Assembly (NCBI RefSeq): GCF_040115645.1 | Contig: NW_027096019.1 | Span: 806,001-870,000, forward strand | Source: Euwallacea fornicatus | Taxonomy: Eukaryota > Arthropoda > Insecta > Coleoptera > Curculionidae | Reading direction: 5' to 3' | DNA: 64,000 nucleotides | Shown here: in pieces, positions 47,679 to 57,158 of the stretch | How the letters are laid out: each line of letters starts with the position of its first letter | How positions within the stretch are numbered: the stretch's first letter is position 1 | Made by a program: the position numbers and the translations under genes | Notes under the pieces: model-generated | Database searches by the model: none | The model's input: the letters and a program-made list of their open reading frames with translations, nothing else | Told to the model about the DNA's origin: nothing

Positions 47679-50459
47679 CTATGCGTCCGTCCTTCTTCTT
47701 CTGTGCCGTTCCCGCACAATCTTCTTCCGCATGATCTTCTTGACCATGCACTCAAACGCTCTCCACTTACATTCACTCTCTACGAGTTCAGCGCCGATCG
47801 TTCCACGGTCCAGGTTGAGCCCCGCCCCCCTGGCCTCAGTCCGATCGGTCTCCCACTCCGGACATCCCCAGATTGTGTGCTCTGGGGAATCCGCAACTCC
47901 TGGCTCCTCGCAGAACCAGCAGCCGTCACTCTCTTCAACCTTTATTTTGTGCAAGTATTTCCCGAACACTCCGTGTCCGGTAAACACCTGCGTTAGTTCG
48001 TACCCGGTCCTCGTCCATTCGCATTCGACCCATCGTCTAATGCTCGGAACGAAGACCTTCACCCATCCATCATACACACCCCACTCACTCTCCCACTCAC
48101 TCATCACTCTCTCTGCGGCCTCCCTCCTAAAACCTTTACCTCTCTCCCACACCATTCTCCTCTCTTCCACTCGCAGTCTGATGGGAGGAATCTTGGCCAG
48201 CGCCAAGACCGCTGCGCACGGGACCGTTCTGTATGCGCAGGCCACCCTGATCGCGAGCCTTCTGTTTGCCCGCTCCAGGACGGCCCTACACATCTTGGTC
48301 CTCAACACTCCGTGCCACACCGGCACAGCATACAGAAGCGCCGACGACGCCGCCATGACCATCACCCTTCTCCTCTCAAATCCCATGCCGTTGACTCTGG
48401 GTAGGATGCCCTCCAGCTTTTGGATTATTCCTCCCACTTTGTCGGCAGTCCTTCGAGCGTGTTCGGCGAACCTCGCGTCTTTGCCGAACCATACCCCCAG
48501 ATATTTAATGCTTGTAGTCGTCTCGTACCTGAAACGATCTACAACTAAACTCATATTAGTGAGCTTACGTCTCCCAGCGAGTAGCACCATTTCGGTCTTC
48601 TCGGACGCCATACAGAGCCCTTTAGCTCTGAATGTGTCAATGACCATCTCCATGGCTTCCTTGGTCCTCAACTCCAGTGTGTTTCTGCACCCGGCAGTAA
48701 CCACCAGCGCCAGATCATCCGCGTACGCCACTGGTGTGACGCCCCTCGGATAATCCAGCTTCAGCAGCTCGTCGTAATAGAGGTTCCACAATACGGGGCC
48801 TAACACCGACCCCTGCGGGACCCCACACGACATTTCCCTTACATCCCCGTTAGGCAGCTGCACTGTCCTTTCGTCCAGGTACGATTGCACCACACCTACA
48901 ACATAGCTGCTAACCTGGGACCTCTTAAGTGTTTCAACTATGAGATCCCATGGCGCAGAATTGAACGCATTCTTAACGTCAATCGTTACCATCACACACA
49001 ATCCTGCATGAGTGGTTCTCGTCTCCTTAATTCTCTCCACGACCTTCATTACGGCCCGCATTGCGTCGATAGTGCTCCTACCCTTCACGAAACCGAACTG
49101 GTTTTGATCAATCATTCCACGCTCAATGGCCTCCGCCATCAGCCTGGTCTTGATCACTTTCTCCGCGACCTTCCCGAGCCCGTCGATGAGACAGATGGGA
49201 CGATACGACGCCTCCGCTGTCGGGTCTTTCTTCGGCTTCTCCGCCAGAACTAACCGGGCCCTCTTCCATATTTTCGGGAATTGCCCTGTCACCAGGATGT
49301 TCGTGACACAGTCTGCCATCCCTTGGGGCTTAATCTCAAGGTAGGTCTTAATGACCTCATTGGGAATTCCGTCCAACCCTGGGGCCTTTCGGCTCCCTAG
49401 TTCCCTGGCCGCCTGTCGAATCTCCTCTGCCGAGACCCGTTCCACGTCCTCGGCACCTACAACAATTCTGTCCCATCTTACTTTGTCTTTTCTCGGGAAG
49501 AGTTCGTCCACGCGCTTTAGCATGTCGGTCTCCGCCAAGTGGCTCGGTTTCAGGCGCCCGAGCTTCTCTGCCACAATCCTGTAGCCGAGACCCCAGACGT
49601 TCGTCTCCAAGTCATCGCACAGCTTTTTCCATGCGTTCCTCTTGGCATTCCGAATGGAATCCTTGAGGATCTTCTTGGCTCTTCCATATTCGTCTTCTGC
49701 TGCACTTCTCTCCTCGTTCGTTTCTCTGGCTCCCTTTATCCTCGTCATCCTTCGTCTGGCCTGCAAACATTCCTTCCTGTGCGTACCTACTGTTTCGTTC
49801 CACCAGTAGACCGCCTTTTTGCCCCCTGTTTTTGCACTCTTCTTGAGTAGGCACTGGTCGCAGGCTTCCCCAATTTCCTCGACTATTTGGTCAGGTTCGG
49901 TTCCGCCCCACCCTAAAACACGCTCGTTAACGTATTTAATCAACTTACCAATTCCTTTCTCGGTCACGATCCATCCTTTCTTATTTCTCTCATCTTTCAC
50001 TCCTAGAGTTTCGGTTCCATTCCCTACAATTCTGTAGGTTATGTACCTGTGTCCACTTCCACTCAGCACGTCCCGCTCGACCTGCCATTGACTCACCATG
50101 CGCGCTACGATAGCGCCACTCATAGTTACGTCTATGACAGATCTTCCATTCTTGTTGCCGAACGTCCACTCTCCCCCGTTGTTGTGCGGGGTGAGCTCTC
50201 TCGCTTCAACGAACTCCTCCAGGACTCTCCCGTAGGCATTCCTGACGCCAGAACCAAATATCTGGCATTTCGCATTGAAGTCCCCAGCTATGAGGACTCT
50301 CCTGCCGTCCATGCCTCCTACAAAATTATCTAACCGATTAATCATGGCCTCGAACTCACCTGTGGTCTTATTCGGCGAGAAGTATACCGAGACCAGCGTA
50401 AATCGGCCCAGTTCCACCGCCACGAACCCCCGGTCCCTGTGGATCGACTTCGCTCTCAT
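47679..50459 (-). CDS. Retrotransposon ORF2, N-terminally truncated, copy B
   Basis: The 926-aa product is identical to copy A: endonuclease remnant (1-145, with SGH at 135-137), reverse transcriptase (about 357-660, YADD at 579-582) and CCHC knuckle (847-866). The frame is intact. The true start is lost with the 5' end, so the listed ATG is only the first internal one. There is no sign of its own promoter; expression is doubtful because the copy sits in satellite and lacks the element's 5' region. Confidence 0.92.
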   Translation of the reverse strand: MRAKSIHRDRGFVAVELGRFTLVSVYFSPNKTTGEFEAMINRLDNFVGGMDGRRVLIAGDFNAKCQIFGSGVRNAYGRVLEEFVEARELTPHNNGGEWTFGNKNGRSVIDVTMSGAIVARMVSQWQVERDVLSGSGHRYITYRIVGNGTETLGVKDERNKKGWIVTEKGIGKLIKYVNERVLGWGGTEPDQIVEEIGEACDQCLLKKSAKTGGKKAVYWWNETVGTHRKECLQARRRMTRIKGARETNEERSAAEDEYGRAKKILKDSIRNAKRNAWKKLCDDLETNVWGLGYRIVAEKLGRLKPSHLAETDMLKRVDELFPRKDKVRWDRIVVGAEDVERVSAEEIRQAARELGSRKAPGLDGIPNEVIKTYLEIKPQGMADCVTNILVTGQFPKIWKRARLVLAEKPKKDPTAEASYRPICLIDGLGKVAEKVIKTRLMAEAIERGMIDQNQFGFVKGRSTIDAMRAVMKVVERIKETRTTHAGLCVMVTIDVKNAFNSAPWDLIVETLKRSQVSSYVVGVVQSYLDERTVQLPNGDVREMSCGVPQGSVLGPVLWNLYYDELLKLDYPRGVTPVAYADDLALVVTAGCRNTLELRTKEAMEMVIDTFRAKGLCMASEKTEMVLLAGRRKLTNMSLVVDRFRYETTTSIKYLGVWFGKDARFAEHARRTADKVGGIIQKLEGILPRVNGMGFERRRVMVMAASSALLYAVPVWHGVLRTKMCRAVLERANRRLAIRVACAYRTVPCAAVLALAKIPPIRLRVEERRMVWERGKGFRREAAERVMSEWESEWGVYDGWVKVFVPSIRRWVECEWTRTGYELTQVFTGHGVFGKYLHKIKVEESDGCWFCEEPGVADSPEHTIWGCPEWETDRTEARGAGLNLDRGTIGAELVESECKWRAFECMVKKIMRKKIVRERHRRRRTDA

Positions 50460-50491
50460 CCCGCTTTTAAGCCAAATGAACGCTCCATCGT

Positions 50492-50506
50492 CAATGAAGC
50501 CTTCTT
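50492..50506. repeat. Target-site duplication, copy B, right
   Basis: CAATGAAGCCTTCTT follows the truncated 5' end and continues as satellite, matching 47467-47481. Confidence 0.85.
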
Positions 50507-51296
50507 AGTCGTGTCAAAGAGCTCGTCGAGGTGATTCTGTGGTCAAATTTTGAAGGTAGTTGGAGCTCATTTGCCGAAGTTACGGAGGTTCAAAGCTAGA
50601 AAAGTCACGAACGAAGTGTGTTTGTGCACATAAATCACTCGTTTTCTAGAAAACTCACCAAGATACAATGAAGCCTCATTTGTCATGTTAAAGAGCTCGT
50701 CGAGGTGATTCTGTGGTCAAATTTTGAAGGTAGTTGGAGCTCATTTGCCGAAGTTACGTAGGTTCAAAACTTGAAAAGTCACGAAAGATGTGTGTTTGTG
50801 CACATAAATTACTCGTTTTCTGGAAAACTCACCAAGATACAATGAAGCCTTCTTAGTCGTGTCAAAGAGCTCGTCGAGGTGATTCTGTGGTCAAATTTTG
50901 AAGGTAGTTGGAGCTCATTTGCCGAAGTTACGGAGGTTCAAAGCTTGAAAAGTCACGAACGAAGTGTGTGCACATAAATCACTCGTTTTCTAGAAAACTC
51001 ACCGAGATACAATGAAGCCTTATTTGTCATGTTAAAGAGCTCGTCGAGGTGATTCTGTGGTCAAATTTTGAAGGTAGTTGGAGCTCATTTGCCGAAGTTA
51101 CGTAGGTTCAAAACTTGAAAAGTCACGAAAGATGTGTGTTTGAGCACATAAATTACTCGTTTTCTAGAAAACTCACCAAGATACAATGAAGCCTTATTTG
51201 TCATGTTAAAGAGCTCGTCGAGGTGATTCTGTGGTCAAATTTTGAAGGTAGTTGGAGCTCATTTGCCGAAGTTACGGAGGTTCAAAGCTTGAAAAG

Positions 51297-51405
51297 TCAC
51301 GAAAGGTATGTGTTTGAGCACATAAATTACTCGTTTTCTAGAAATCTCACAAACTTACAATGAATCCTTATAAGTCATGTTAAAGAGATCGTCGAGGTGA
51401 TTCTG
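51297..51405. other. Chimeric monomer tract (conversion-like)
   Basis: At this place the A-B array (45844-45943) reads GAACGAAG…CTGGAAAACTCTCC…CTTATTTG…GCTCGTTGAGG. Here the sequence is GAAAGGTATG…AAATCTCACAAAC…CTTATAAG…GATCGTCGAGG, identical to the type found three monomers further on (51823-51925) and at 46366-46465. The flanks on both sides match the A-B array. A short gene conversion fits best; a double exchange would also do. Confidence 0.75.
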
Positions 51406-52923
51406 TGGTCAAATTTTGAAGGTAGTTGGAGCTCATTTGCCGAAGTTACGTAGGTTCAAAACTTGAAAAGTCACGAAAGATGTGTGTTTGAGCACATAAA
51501 TTACTCGTTTTCTAGAAAACTCACCAAGATACAATGAAGCCTTCTTAGTCGTGTCAAAGAGCTCGTCGAGGTGATTCTGTGGTCAAATTTTGAAGGTAGT
51601 TGGAGCTCATTTGCCGAAGTTACGGAGGTTCAAAGCTTGAAAAGTCACGAACGAAGTGTGTTTGTGCACATAAATCACTCGTTTTCTGGAAAACTCTCCA
51701 AGATACAATGAAGCCTTATTTGTCATGTTAAAGAGCTCGTTGAGGTGATTCTGTGGTAAAATTTTGAAGCGATTTGGAGCTCATTTGCCGAAGTTACGGA
51801 GGTTCAAAGCTTGAAAAGTCACGAAAGGTATGTGTTTGAGCACATAAATTACTCGTTTTCTAGAAATCTCACAAACTTACAATGAATCCTTATAAGTCAT
51901 GTTAAAGAGATCGTCGAGGTGATTCTGAGGTCAAATTTTGACGGTGTTTGGAGCCCATCTGCCGAAGTTCCTGAGGTTCAAAGCTTGAAAAGTCACGAAA
52001 GATGTGTGTTTGAGCACATAAATTACTCGTTTTCTAGAAAACTCACCAAGATACAATGAAGCCTTATTTGTCATGTTAAAGAGCTCGTCGAGGTGATTCT
52101 GTGGTAAAATTTTGAAGCGATTTGGAGCTCATTTGCCGAAGTTACGGAGGTTCAAAGCTTGAAAAGTCACGAAAGATGTGTGTTTGAGCACATAAATTAC
52201 TCGTTTTCTAGAAAACTCACCAAGATACAATGAAGCCTTCTTAGTCGTGTCAAAGAGCTCGTCGAGGTGATTCTGTGGTCAAATTTTGAAGGTAGTTGGA
52301 GCTCATTTGCCGAAGTTACGGAGGTTCAAAGCTTGAAAAGTCACGAACGAAGTGTGTTTGTGCACATAAATCACTCGTTTTCTAGAAAACTCACCGAGAT
52401 ACAATGAAGCCTTATTTGTCATGTTAAAGAGCTCGTCGAGGTGATTCTGTGGTCAAATTTTGAAGGTAGTTGGAGCTCATTTGCCGAAGTTACGTAGGTT
52501 CAAAACTTGAAAAGTCACGAAAGATGTGTGTTTGAGCACATAAATTACTCGTTTTCTAGAAAACTCACCAAGATACAATGAAGCCTTCTTAGTCGTGTCA
52601 AAGAGCTCGTCGAGGTGATTCTGTGGTCAAATTTTGAAGGTAGTTGGAGCTCATTTGCCGAAGTTACGGAGGTTCAAAGCTTGAAAAGTCACGAACGAAG
52701 TGTGTTTGTGCACATAAATCACTCGTTTTCTAGAAAACTCACCGAGATACAATGAAGCCTTATTTGTCATGTTAAAGAGCTCGTCGAGGTGATTCTGTGG
52801 TCAAATTTTGAAGGTAGTTGGAGCTCATTTGCCGAAGTTACGTAGGTTCAAAACTTGAAAAGTCACGAAAGATGTGTGTTTGAGCACATAAATTACTCGT
52901 TTTCTAGAAAACTCACCAAGATA

Positions 52924-52934
52924 CAATGAAGCCT

Positions 52935-52938
<4 letters not shown>
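52924..52938. repeat. Target-site duplication, copy C, left
   Basis: CAATGAAGCCTTCTT before the T-run, as in A and B. Confidence 0.85.

Positions 52939-52966
<28 letters not shown>
52937..52966 (-). other. Poly(A) tail of retroelement copy C (30 T on the + strand)
   Basis: A run of 30 T followed by GTGCCCGAGG. Two T may belong to the target-site duplication. Confidence 0.92.
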
Positions 52967-52967
<1 letters not shown>

Positions 52968-53136
52968 TGCCCGAGGAGGTGGAAATCTTCAAAAAGACAC
53001 CCGACCGCTCGGGGTCGGGTAGTGTGGGATTCGAGCCTGAGCCCGCCTACCCACTAAAACCACCCCCTCTCTTCTTATGGCCCCGGTATCGCCTGGTAGG
53101 CATTCCTTCGGGGCGCCAAGTCGTAAGAGCTTCTCG
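52967..53136 (-). other. 3' UTR of retroelement copy C
   Basis: 170 bp, the same as copy A, with the hairpin at 52999-53020. Confidence 0.8.
52999..53020 (-). other. 3' UTR stem-loop, copy C
   Basis: The same 8-bp arms and 6-base loop as in copy A. Confidence 0.7.
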
Positions 53137-55917
53137 CTATGCGTCCGTCCTTCTTCTTCTGTGCCGTTCCCGCACAATCTTCTTCCGCATGATCTTCTTG
53201 ACCATGCACTCAAACGCTCTCCACTTACATTCACTCTCTACGAGTTCAGCGCCGATCGTTCCACGGTCCAGGTTGAGCCCCGCCCCCCTGGCCTCAGTCC
53301 GATCGGTCTCCCACTCCGGACATCCCCAGATTGTGTGCTCTGGGGAATCCGCAACTCCTGGCTCCTCGCAGAACCAGCAGCCGTCACTCTCTTCAACCTT
53401 TATTTTGTGCAAGTATTTCCCGAACACTCCGTGTCCGGTAAACACCTGCGTTAGTTCGTACCCGGTCCTCGTCCATTCGCATTCGACCCATCGTCTAATG
53501 CTCGGAACGAAGACCTTCACCCATCCATCATACACACCCCACTCACTCTCCCACTCACTCATCACTCTCTCTGCGGCCTCCCTCCTAAAACCTTTACCTC
53601 TCTCCCACACCATTCTCCTCTCTTCCACTCGCAGTCTGATGGGAGGAATCTTGGCCAGCGCCAAGACCGCTGCGCACGGGACCGTTCTGTATGCGCAGGC
53701 CACCCTGATCGCGAGCCTTCTGTTTGCCCGCTCCAGGACGGCCCTACACATCTTGGTCCTCAACACTCCGTGCCACACCGGCACAGCATACAGAAGCGCC
53801 GACGACGCCGCCATGACCATCACCCTTCTCCTCTCAAATCCCATGCCGTTGACTCTGGGTAGGATGCCCTCCAGCTTTTGGATTATTCCTCCCACTTTGT
53901 CGGCAGTCCTTCGAGCGTGTTCGGCGAACCTCGCGTCTTTGCCGAACCATACCCCCAGATATTTAATGCTTGTAGTCGTCTCGTACCTGAAACGATCTAC
54001 AACTAAACTCATATTAGTGAGCTTACGTCTCCCAGCGAGTAGCACCATTTCGGTCTTCTCGGACGCCATACAGAGCCCTTTAGCTCTGAATGTGTCAATG
54101 ACCATCTCCATGGCTTCCTTGGTCCTCAACTCCAGTGTGTTTCTGCACCCGGCAGTAACCACCAGCGCCAGATCATCCGCGTACGCCACTGGTGTGACGC
54201 CCCTCGGATAATCCAGCTTCAGCAGCTCGTCGTAATAGAGGTTCCACAATACGGGGCCTAACACCGACCCCTGCGGGACCCCACACGACATTTCCCTTAC
54301 ATCCCCGTTAGGCAGCTGCACTGTCCTTTCGTCCAGGTACGATTGCACCACACCTACAACATAGCTGCTAACCTGGGACCTCTTAAGTGTTTCAACTATG
54401 AGATCCCATGGCGCAGAATTGAACGCATTCTTAACGTCAATCGTTACCATCACACACAATCCTGCATGAGTGGTTCTCGTCTCCTTAATTCTCTCCACGA
54501 CCTTCATTACGGCCCGCATTGCGTCGATAGTGCTCCTACCCTTCACGAAACCGAACTGGTTTTGATCAATCATTCCACGCTCAATGGCCTCCGCCATCAG
54601 CCTGGTCTTGATCACTTTCTCCGCGACCTTCCCGAGCCCGTCGATGAGACAGATGGGACGATACGACGCCTCCGCTGTCGGGTCTTTCTTCGGCTTCTCC
54701 GCCAGAACTAACCGGGCCCTCTTCCATATTTTCGGGAATTGCCCTGTCACCAAGATGTTCGTGACACAGTCTGCCATCCCTTGGGGCTTAATCTCAAGGT
54801 AGGTCTTAATGACCTCATTGGGAATTCCGTCCAACCCTGGGGCCTTTCGGCTCCCTAGTTCCCTGGCCGCCTGTCGAATCTCCTCTGCCGAGACCCGTTC
54901 CACGTCCTCGGCACCTACAACAATTCTGTCCCATCTTACTTTGTCTTTTCTCGGGAAGAGTTCGTCCACGCGCTTTAGCATGTCGGTCTCCGCCAAGTGG
55001 CTCGGTTTCAGGCGCCCGAGCTTCTCTGCCACAATCCTGTAGCCGAGACCCCAGACGTTCGTCTCCAAGTCATCGCACAGCTTTTTCCATGCGTTCCTCT
55101 TGGCATTCCGAATGGAATCCTTGAGGATCTTCTTGGCTCTTCCATATTCGTCTTCTGCTGCACTTCTCTCCTCGTTCGTTTCTCTGGCTCCCTTTATCCT
55201 CGTCATCCTTCGTCTGGCCTGCAAACATTCCTTCCTGTGCGTACCTACTGTTTCGTTCCACCAGTAGACCGCCTTTTTGCCCCCTGTTTTTGCACTCTTC
55301 TTGAGTAGGCACTGGTCGCAGGCTTCCCCAATTTCCTCGACTATTTGGTCAGGTTCGGTTCCGCCCCACCCTAAAACACGCTCGTTAACGTATTTAATCA
55401 ACTTACCAATTCCTTTCTCGGTCACGATCCATCCTTTCTTATTTCTCTCATCTTTCACTCCTAGAGTTTCGGTTCCATTCCCTACAATTCTGTAGGTTAT
55501 GTACCTGTGTCCACTTCCACTCAGCACGTCCCGCTCGACCTGCCATTGACTCACCATGCGCGCTACGATAGCGCCACTCATAGTTACGTCTATGACAGAT
55601 CTTCCATTCTTGTTGCCGAACGTCCACTCTCCCCCGTTGTTGTGCGGGGTGAGCTCTCTCGCTTCAACGAACTCCTCCAGGACTCTCCCGTAGGCATTCC
55701 TGACGCCAGAACCAAATATCTGGCATTTCGCATTGAAGTCCCCAGCTATGAGGACTCTCCTGCCGTCCATGCCTCCTACAAAATTATCTAACCGATTAAT
55801 CATGGCCTCGAACTCACCTGTGGTCTTATTCGGCGAGAAGTATACCGAGACCAGCGTAAATCGGCCCAGTTCCACCGCCACGAACCCCCGGTCCCTGTGG
55901 ATCGACTTCGCTCTCAT
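53137..55917 (-). CDS. Retrotransposon ORF2, N-terminally truncated, copy C
   Basis: The 926-aa product is the same as in copies A and B; the silent change at codon 389 is its only mark. Reverse transcriptase motifs A, B and YADD and the CCHC knuckle are all intact, while the endonuclease lacks its N-terminal half. A reverse transcriptase made from this frame might still be active on other RNAs, but no promoter or natural start is visible. Confidence 0.92.
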   Translation of the reverse strand: MRAKSIHRDRGFVAVELGRFTLVSVYFSPNKTTGEFEAMINRLDNFVGGMDGRRVLIAGDFNAKCQIFGSGVRNAYGRVLEEFVEARELTPHNNGGEWTFGNKNGRSVIDVTMSGAIVARMVSQWQVERDVLSGSGHRYITYRIVGNGTETLGVKDERNKKGWIVTEKGIGKLIKYVNERVLGWGGTEPDQIVEEIGEACDQCLLKKSAKTGGKKAVYWWNETVGTHRKECLQARRRMTRIKGARETNEERSAAEDEYGRAKKILKDSIRNAKRNAWKKLCDDLETNVWGLGYRIVAEKLGRLKPSHLAETDMLKRVDELFPRKDKVRWDRIVVGAEDVERVSAEEIRQAARELGSRKAPGLDGIPNEVIKTYLEIKPQGMADCVTNILVTGQFPKIWKRARLVLAEKPKKDPTAEASYRPICLIDGLGKVAEKVIKTRLMAEAIERGMIDQNQFGFVKGRSTIDAMRAVMKVVERIKETRTTHAGLCVMVTIDVKNAFNSAPWDLIVETLKRSQVSSYVVGVVQSYLDERTVQLPNGDVREMSCGVPQGSVLGPVLWNLYYDELLKLDYPRGVTPVAYADDLALVVTAGCRNTLELRTKEAMEMVIDTFRAKGLCMASEKTEMVLLAGRRKLTNMSLVVDRFRYETTTSIKYLGVWFGKDARFAEHARRTADKVGGIIQKLEGILPRVNGMGFERRRVMVMAASSALLYAVPVWHGVLRTKMCRAVLERANRRLAIRVACAYRTVPCAAVLALAKIPPIRLRVEERRMVWERGKGFRREAAERVMSEWESEWGVYDGWVKVFVPSIRRWVECEWTRTGYELTQVFTGHGVFGKYLHKIKVEESDGCWFCEEPGVADSPEHTIWGCPEWETDRTEARGAGLNLDRGTIGAELVESECKWRAFECMVKKIMRKKIVRERHRRRRTDA

Positions 55918-55949
55918 CCCGCTTTTAAGCCAAATGAACGCTCCATCGT

Positions 55950-55964
55950 CAATGAAGCCTTCTT
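55950..55964. repeat. Target-site duplication, copy C, right
   Basis: CAATGAAGCCTTCTT after the truncated 5' end, matching 52924-52938. Confidence 0.85.
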
Positions 55965-56984
55965 AGTCGTGTCAAAGAGCTCGTCGAGGTGATTCTGTGG
56001 TCAAATTTTGAAGGTAGTTGGAGCTCATTTGCCGAAGTTACGGAGGTTCAAAGCTAGAAAAGTCACGAACGAAGTGTGTTTGTGCACATAAATCACTCGT
56101 TTTCTAGAAAACTCACCGAGATACAATGAAGCCTTATTTGTCATGTTAAAGAGCTCGTCGAGGTGATTCTGTGGTCAAATTTTGAAGGTAGTTGGAGCTC
56201 ATTTGCCGAAGTTACGTAGGTTCAAAACTTGAAAAGTCACGAAAGATGTGTGTTTGAGCACATAAATTACTCGTTTTCTAGAAAACTCACCAAGATACAA
56301 TGAAGCCTTATTTGTCATGTTAAAGAGCTCGTCGAGGTGATTCTGTGGTCAAATTTTGAAGGTAGTTGGAGCTCATTTGCCGAAGTTACGGAGGTTCAAA
56401 GCTTGAAAAGTCACGAACGAAGTGTGTTTGTGCACATAAATTACTCGTTTTCTGGAAAACTCACCAAGATACAATGAAGCCTTATTTGTCATGTTAAAAA
56501 GCTCATCGAGGTGATTCTGTGGTCAAATTTTGAAGGTAGTTGGAGCTCATTTGCCGAAGTTACGTAGGTTCAAAACTTGAAACGTCACGAAAGATGTGTG
56601 TTTGAGCACATAAATTACTCGTTTTCTAGAAAACTCACCAAGATACAATGAAGCCTTCTTAGTCGTGTCAAAGAGCTCGTCGAGGTGATTCTGTGGTCAA
56701 ATTTTGAAGGTAGTTGGAGCTCATTTGCCGAAGTTACGGAGGTTCAAAGCTTGAAAAGTCACGAACGAAGTGTGTTTGTGCACATAAATCACTCGTTTTC
56801 TGGAAAACTCTCCAAGATACAATGAAGCCTTATTTGTCATGTTAAAGAGCTCGTTGAGGTGATTCTGTGGTAAAATTTTGAAGCGATTTGGAGCTCATTT
56901 GCCGAAGTTACGGAGGTTCAAAGCTTGAAAAGTCACGAAAGGTATGTGTTTGAGCACATAAATTACTCGTTTTCTAGAAAACTC

Positions 56985-57158
56985 ACAAACTTACAATGAA
57001 TCCTTATAAGTCATGTTAAAGAGATCGTCGAGGTGATTCTGAGGTCAAATTTTGAAGCGATTTGGAGCTCATTTGCCGAAGTTACGGAGGTTCAAAGCTT
57101 GAAAAGTCACGAAAGGTATGTGTTTGAGCACATAAATTACTCGTTTTCTAGAAAACTC
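56985..57158. other. Chimeric satellite monomer at a one-monomer duplication
   Basis: Two CAAACTT/GAAAGGTATG monomers stand side by side (56985 and 57159), an arrangement not seen elsewhere. The first begins as a CTTATAAG…GAGGTCAAATTTTGA type but continues as AGCGATTTGGAGCTC, which belongs to another type. The switch lies within the shared TCAAATTTTGA near 57045-57056. This is the expected joint of an unequal exchange between neighbouring monomers. Confidence 0.7.

Larger units (their letters stand above)
47482..50491 (-). mobile_element. 5'-truncated R1-clade non-LTR retrotransposon, copy B
   Basis: The minus-strand element has a 2985-bp body (47507-50491) including the extra GT. It has the same truncation point, frame, 3' UTR and flanking duplication as copy A. 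I found no substitution against A. Two separate insertions would not be expected to truncate at the same nucleotide in the same target, so A and B are copies of one insertion. Confidence 0.93.
47467..52923. repeat. Composite higher-order repeat unit 2: retroelement copy B plus 14 monomers
   Basis: It has the same organisation as unit 1. Element ends of B and C are 5458 bp apart. Relative to unit 1 it has a 2-bp GT gain and a shorter A-tail at the element 3' end, a 4-bp deletion in the satellite near 50968, and a replaced tract near 51300-51400. Otherwise the sequences look the same by eye. Confidence 0.88.
50492..52936. repeat. 174-bp satellite, 14 monomers between copies B and C
   Basis: The span from duplication to duplication (50492 to 52924) is 2432 bp, which is 14 x 174 minus 4. 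The missing bases are in GAAGTGTGTGCAC near 50961-50973, where other monomers read GAAGTGTGTTTGTGCAC. The private AAAGCTAGAAAAG variant is at 50598. Monomers 5-6 differ from the A-B array by a tract taken from a GAAAGGTATG/CAAACTT monomer (51300-51400). There are no genes. Confidence 0.95.
52939..55949 (-). mobile_element. 5'-truncated R1-clade non-LTR retrotransposon, copy C
   Basis: The body is 2983 bp (52967-55949), with the same ends as copy A. The one difference I found is G to A on the + strand at 54753 (43834 in A), a silent CTG to TTG change at Leu389. Such close identity between copies shows the amplification is recent or the copies are being homogenised. Confidence 0.93.

Noticed and set aside
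42019..55949. Three independent retrotransposition events
   Set aside because: Identical truncation points, identical target duplications and the shared downstream private variant make independent insertion very unlikely.
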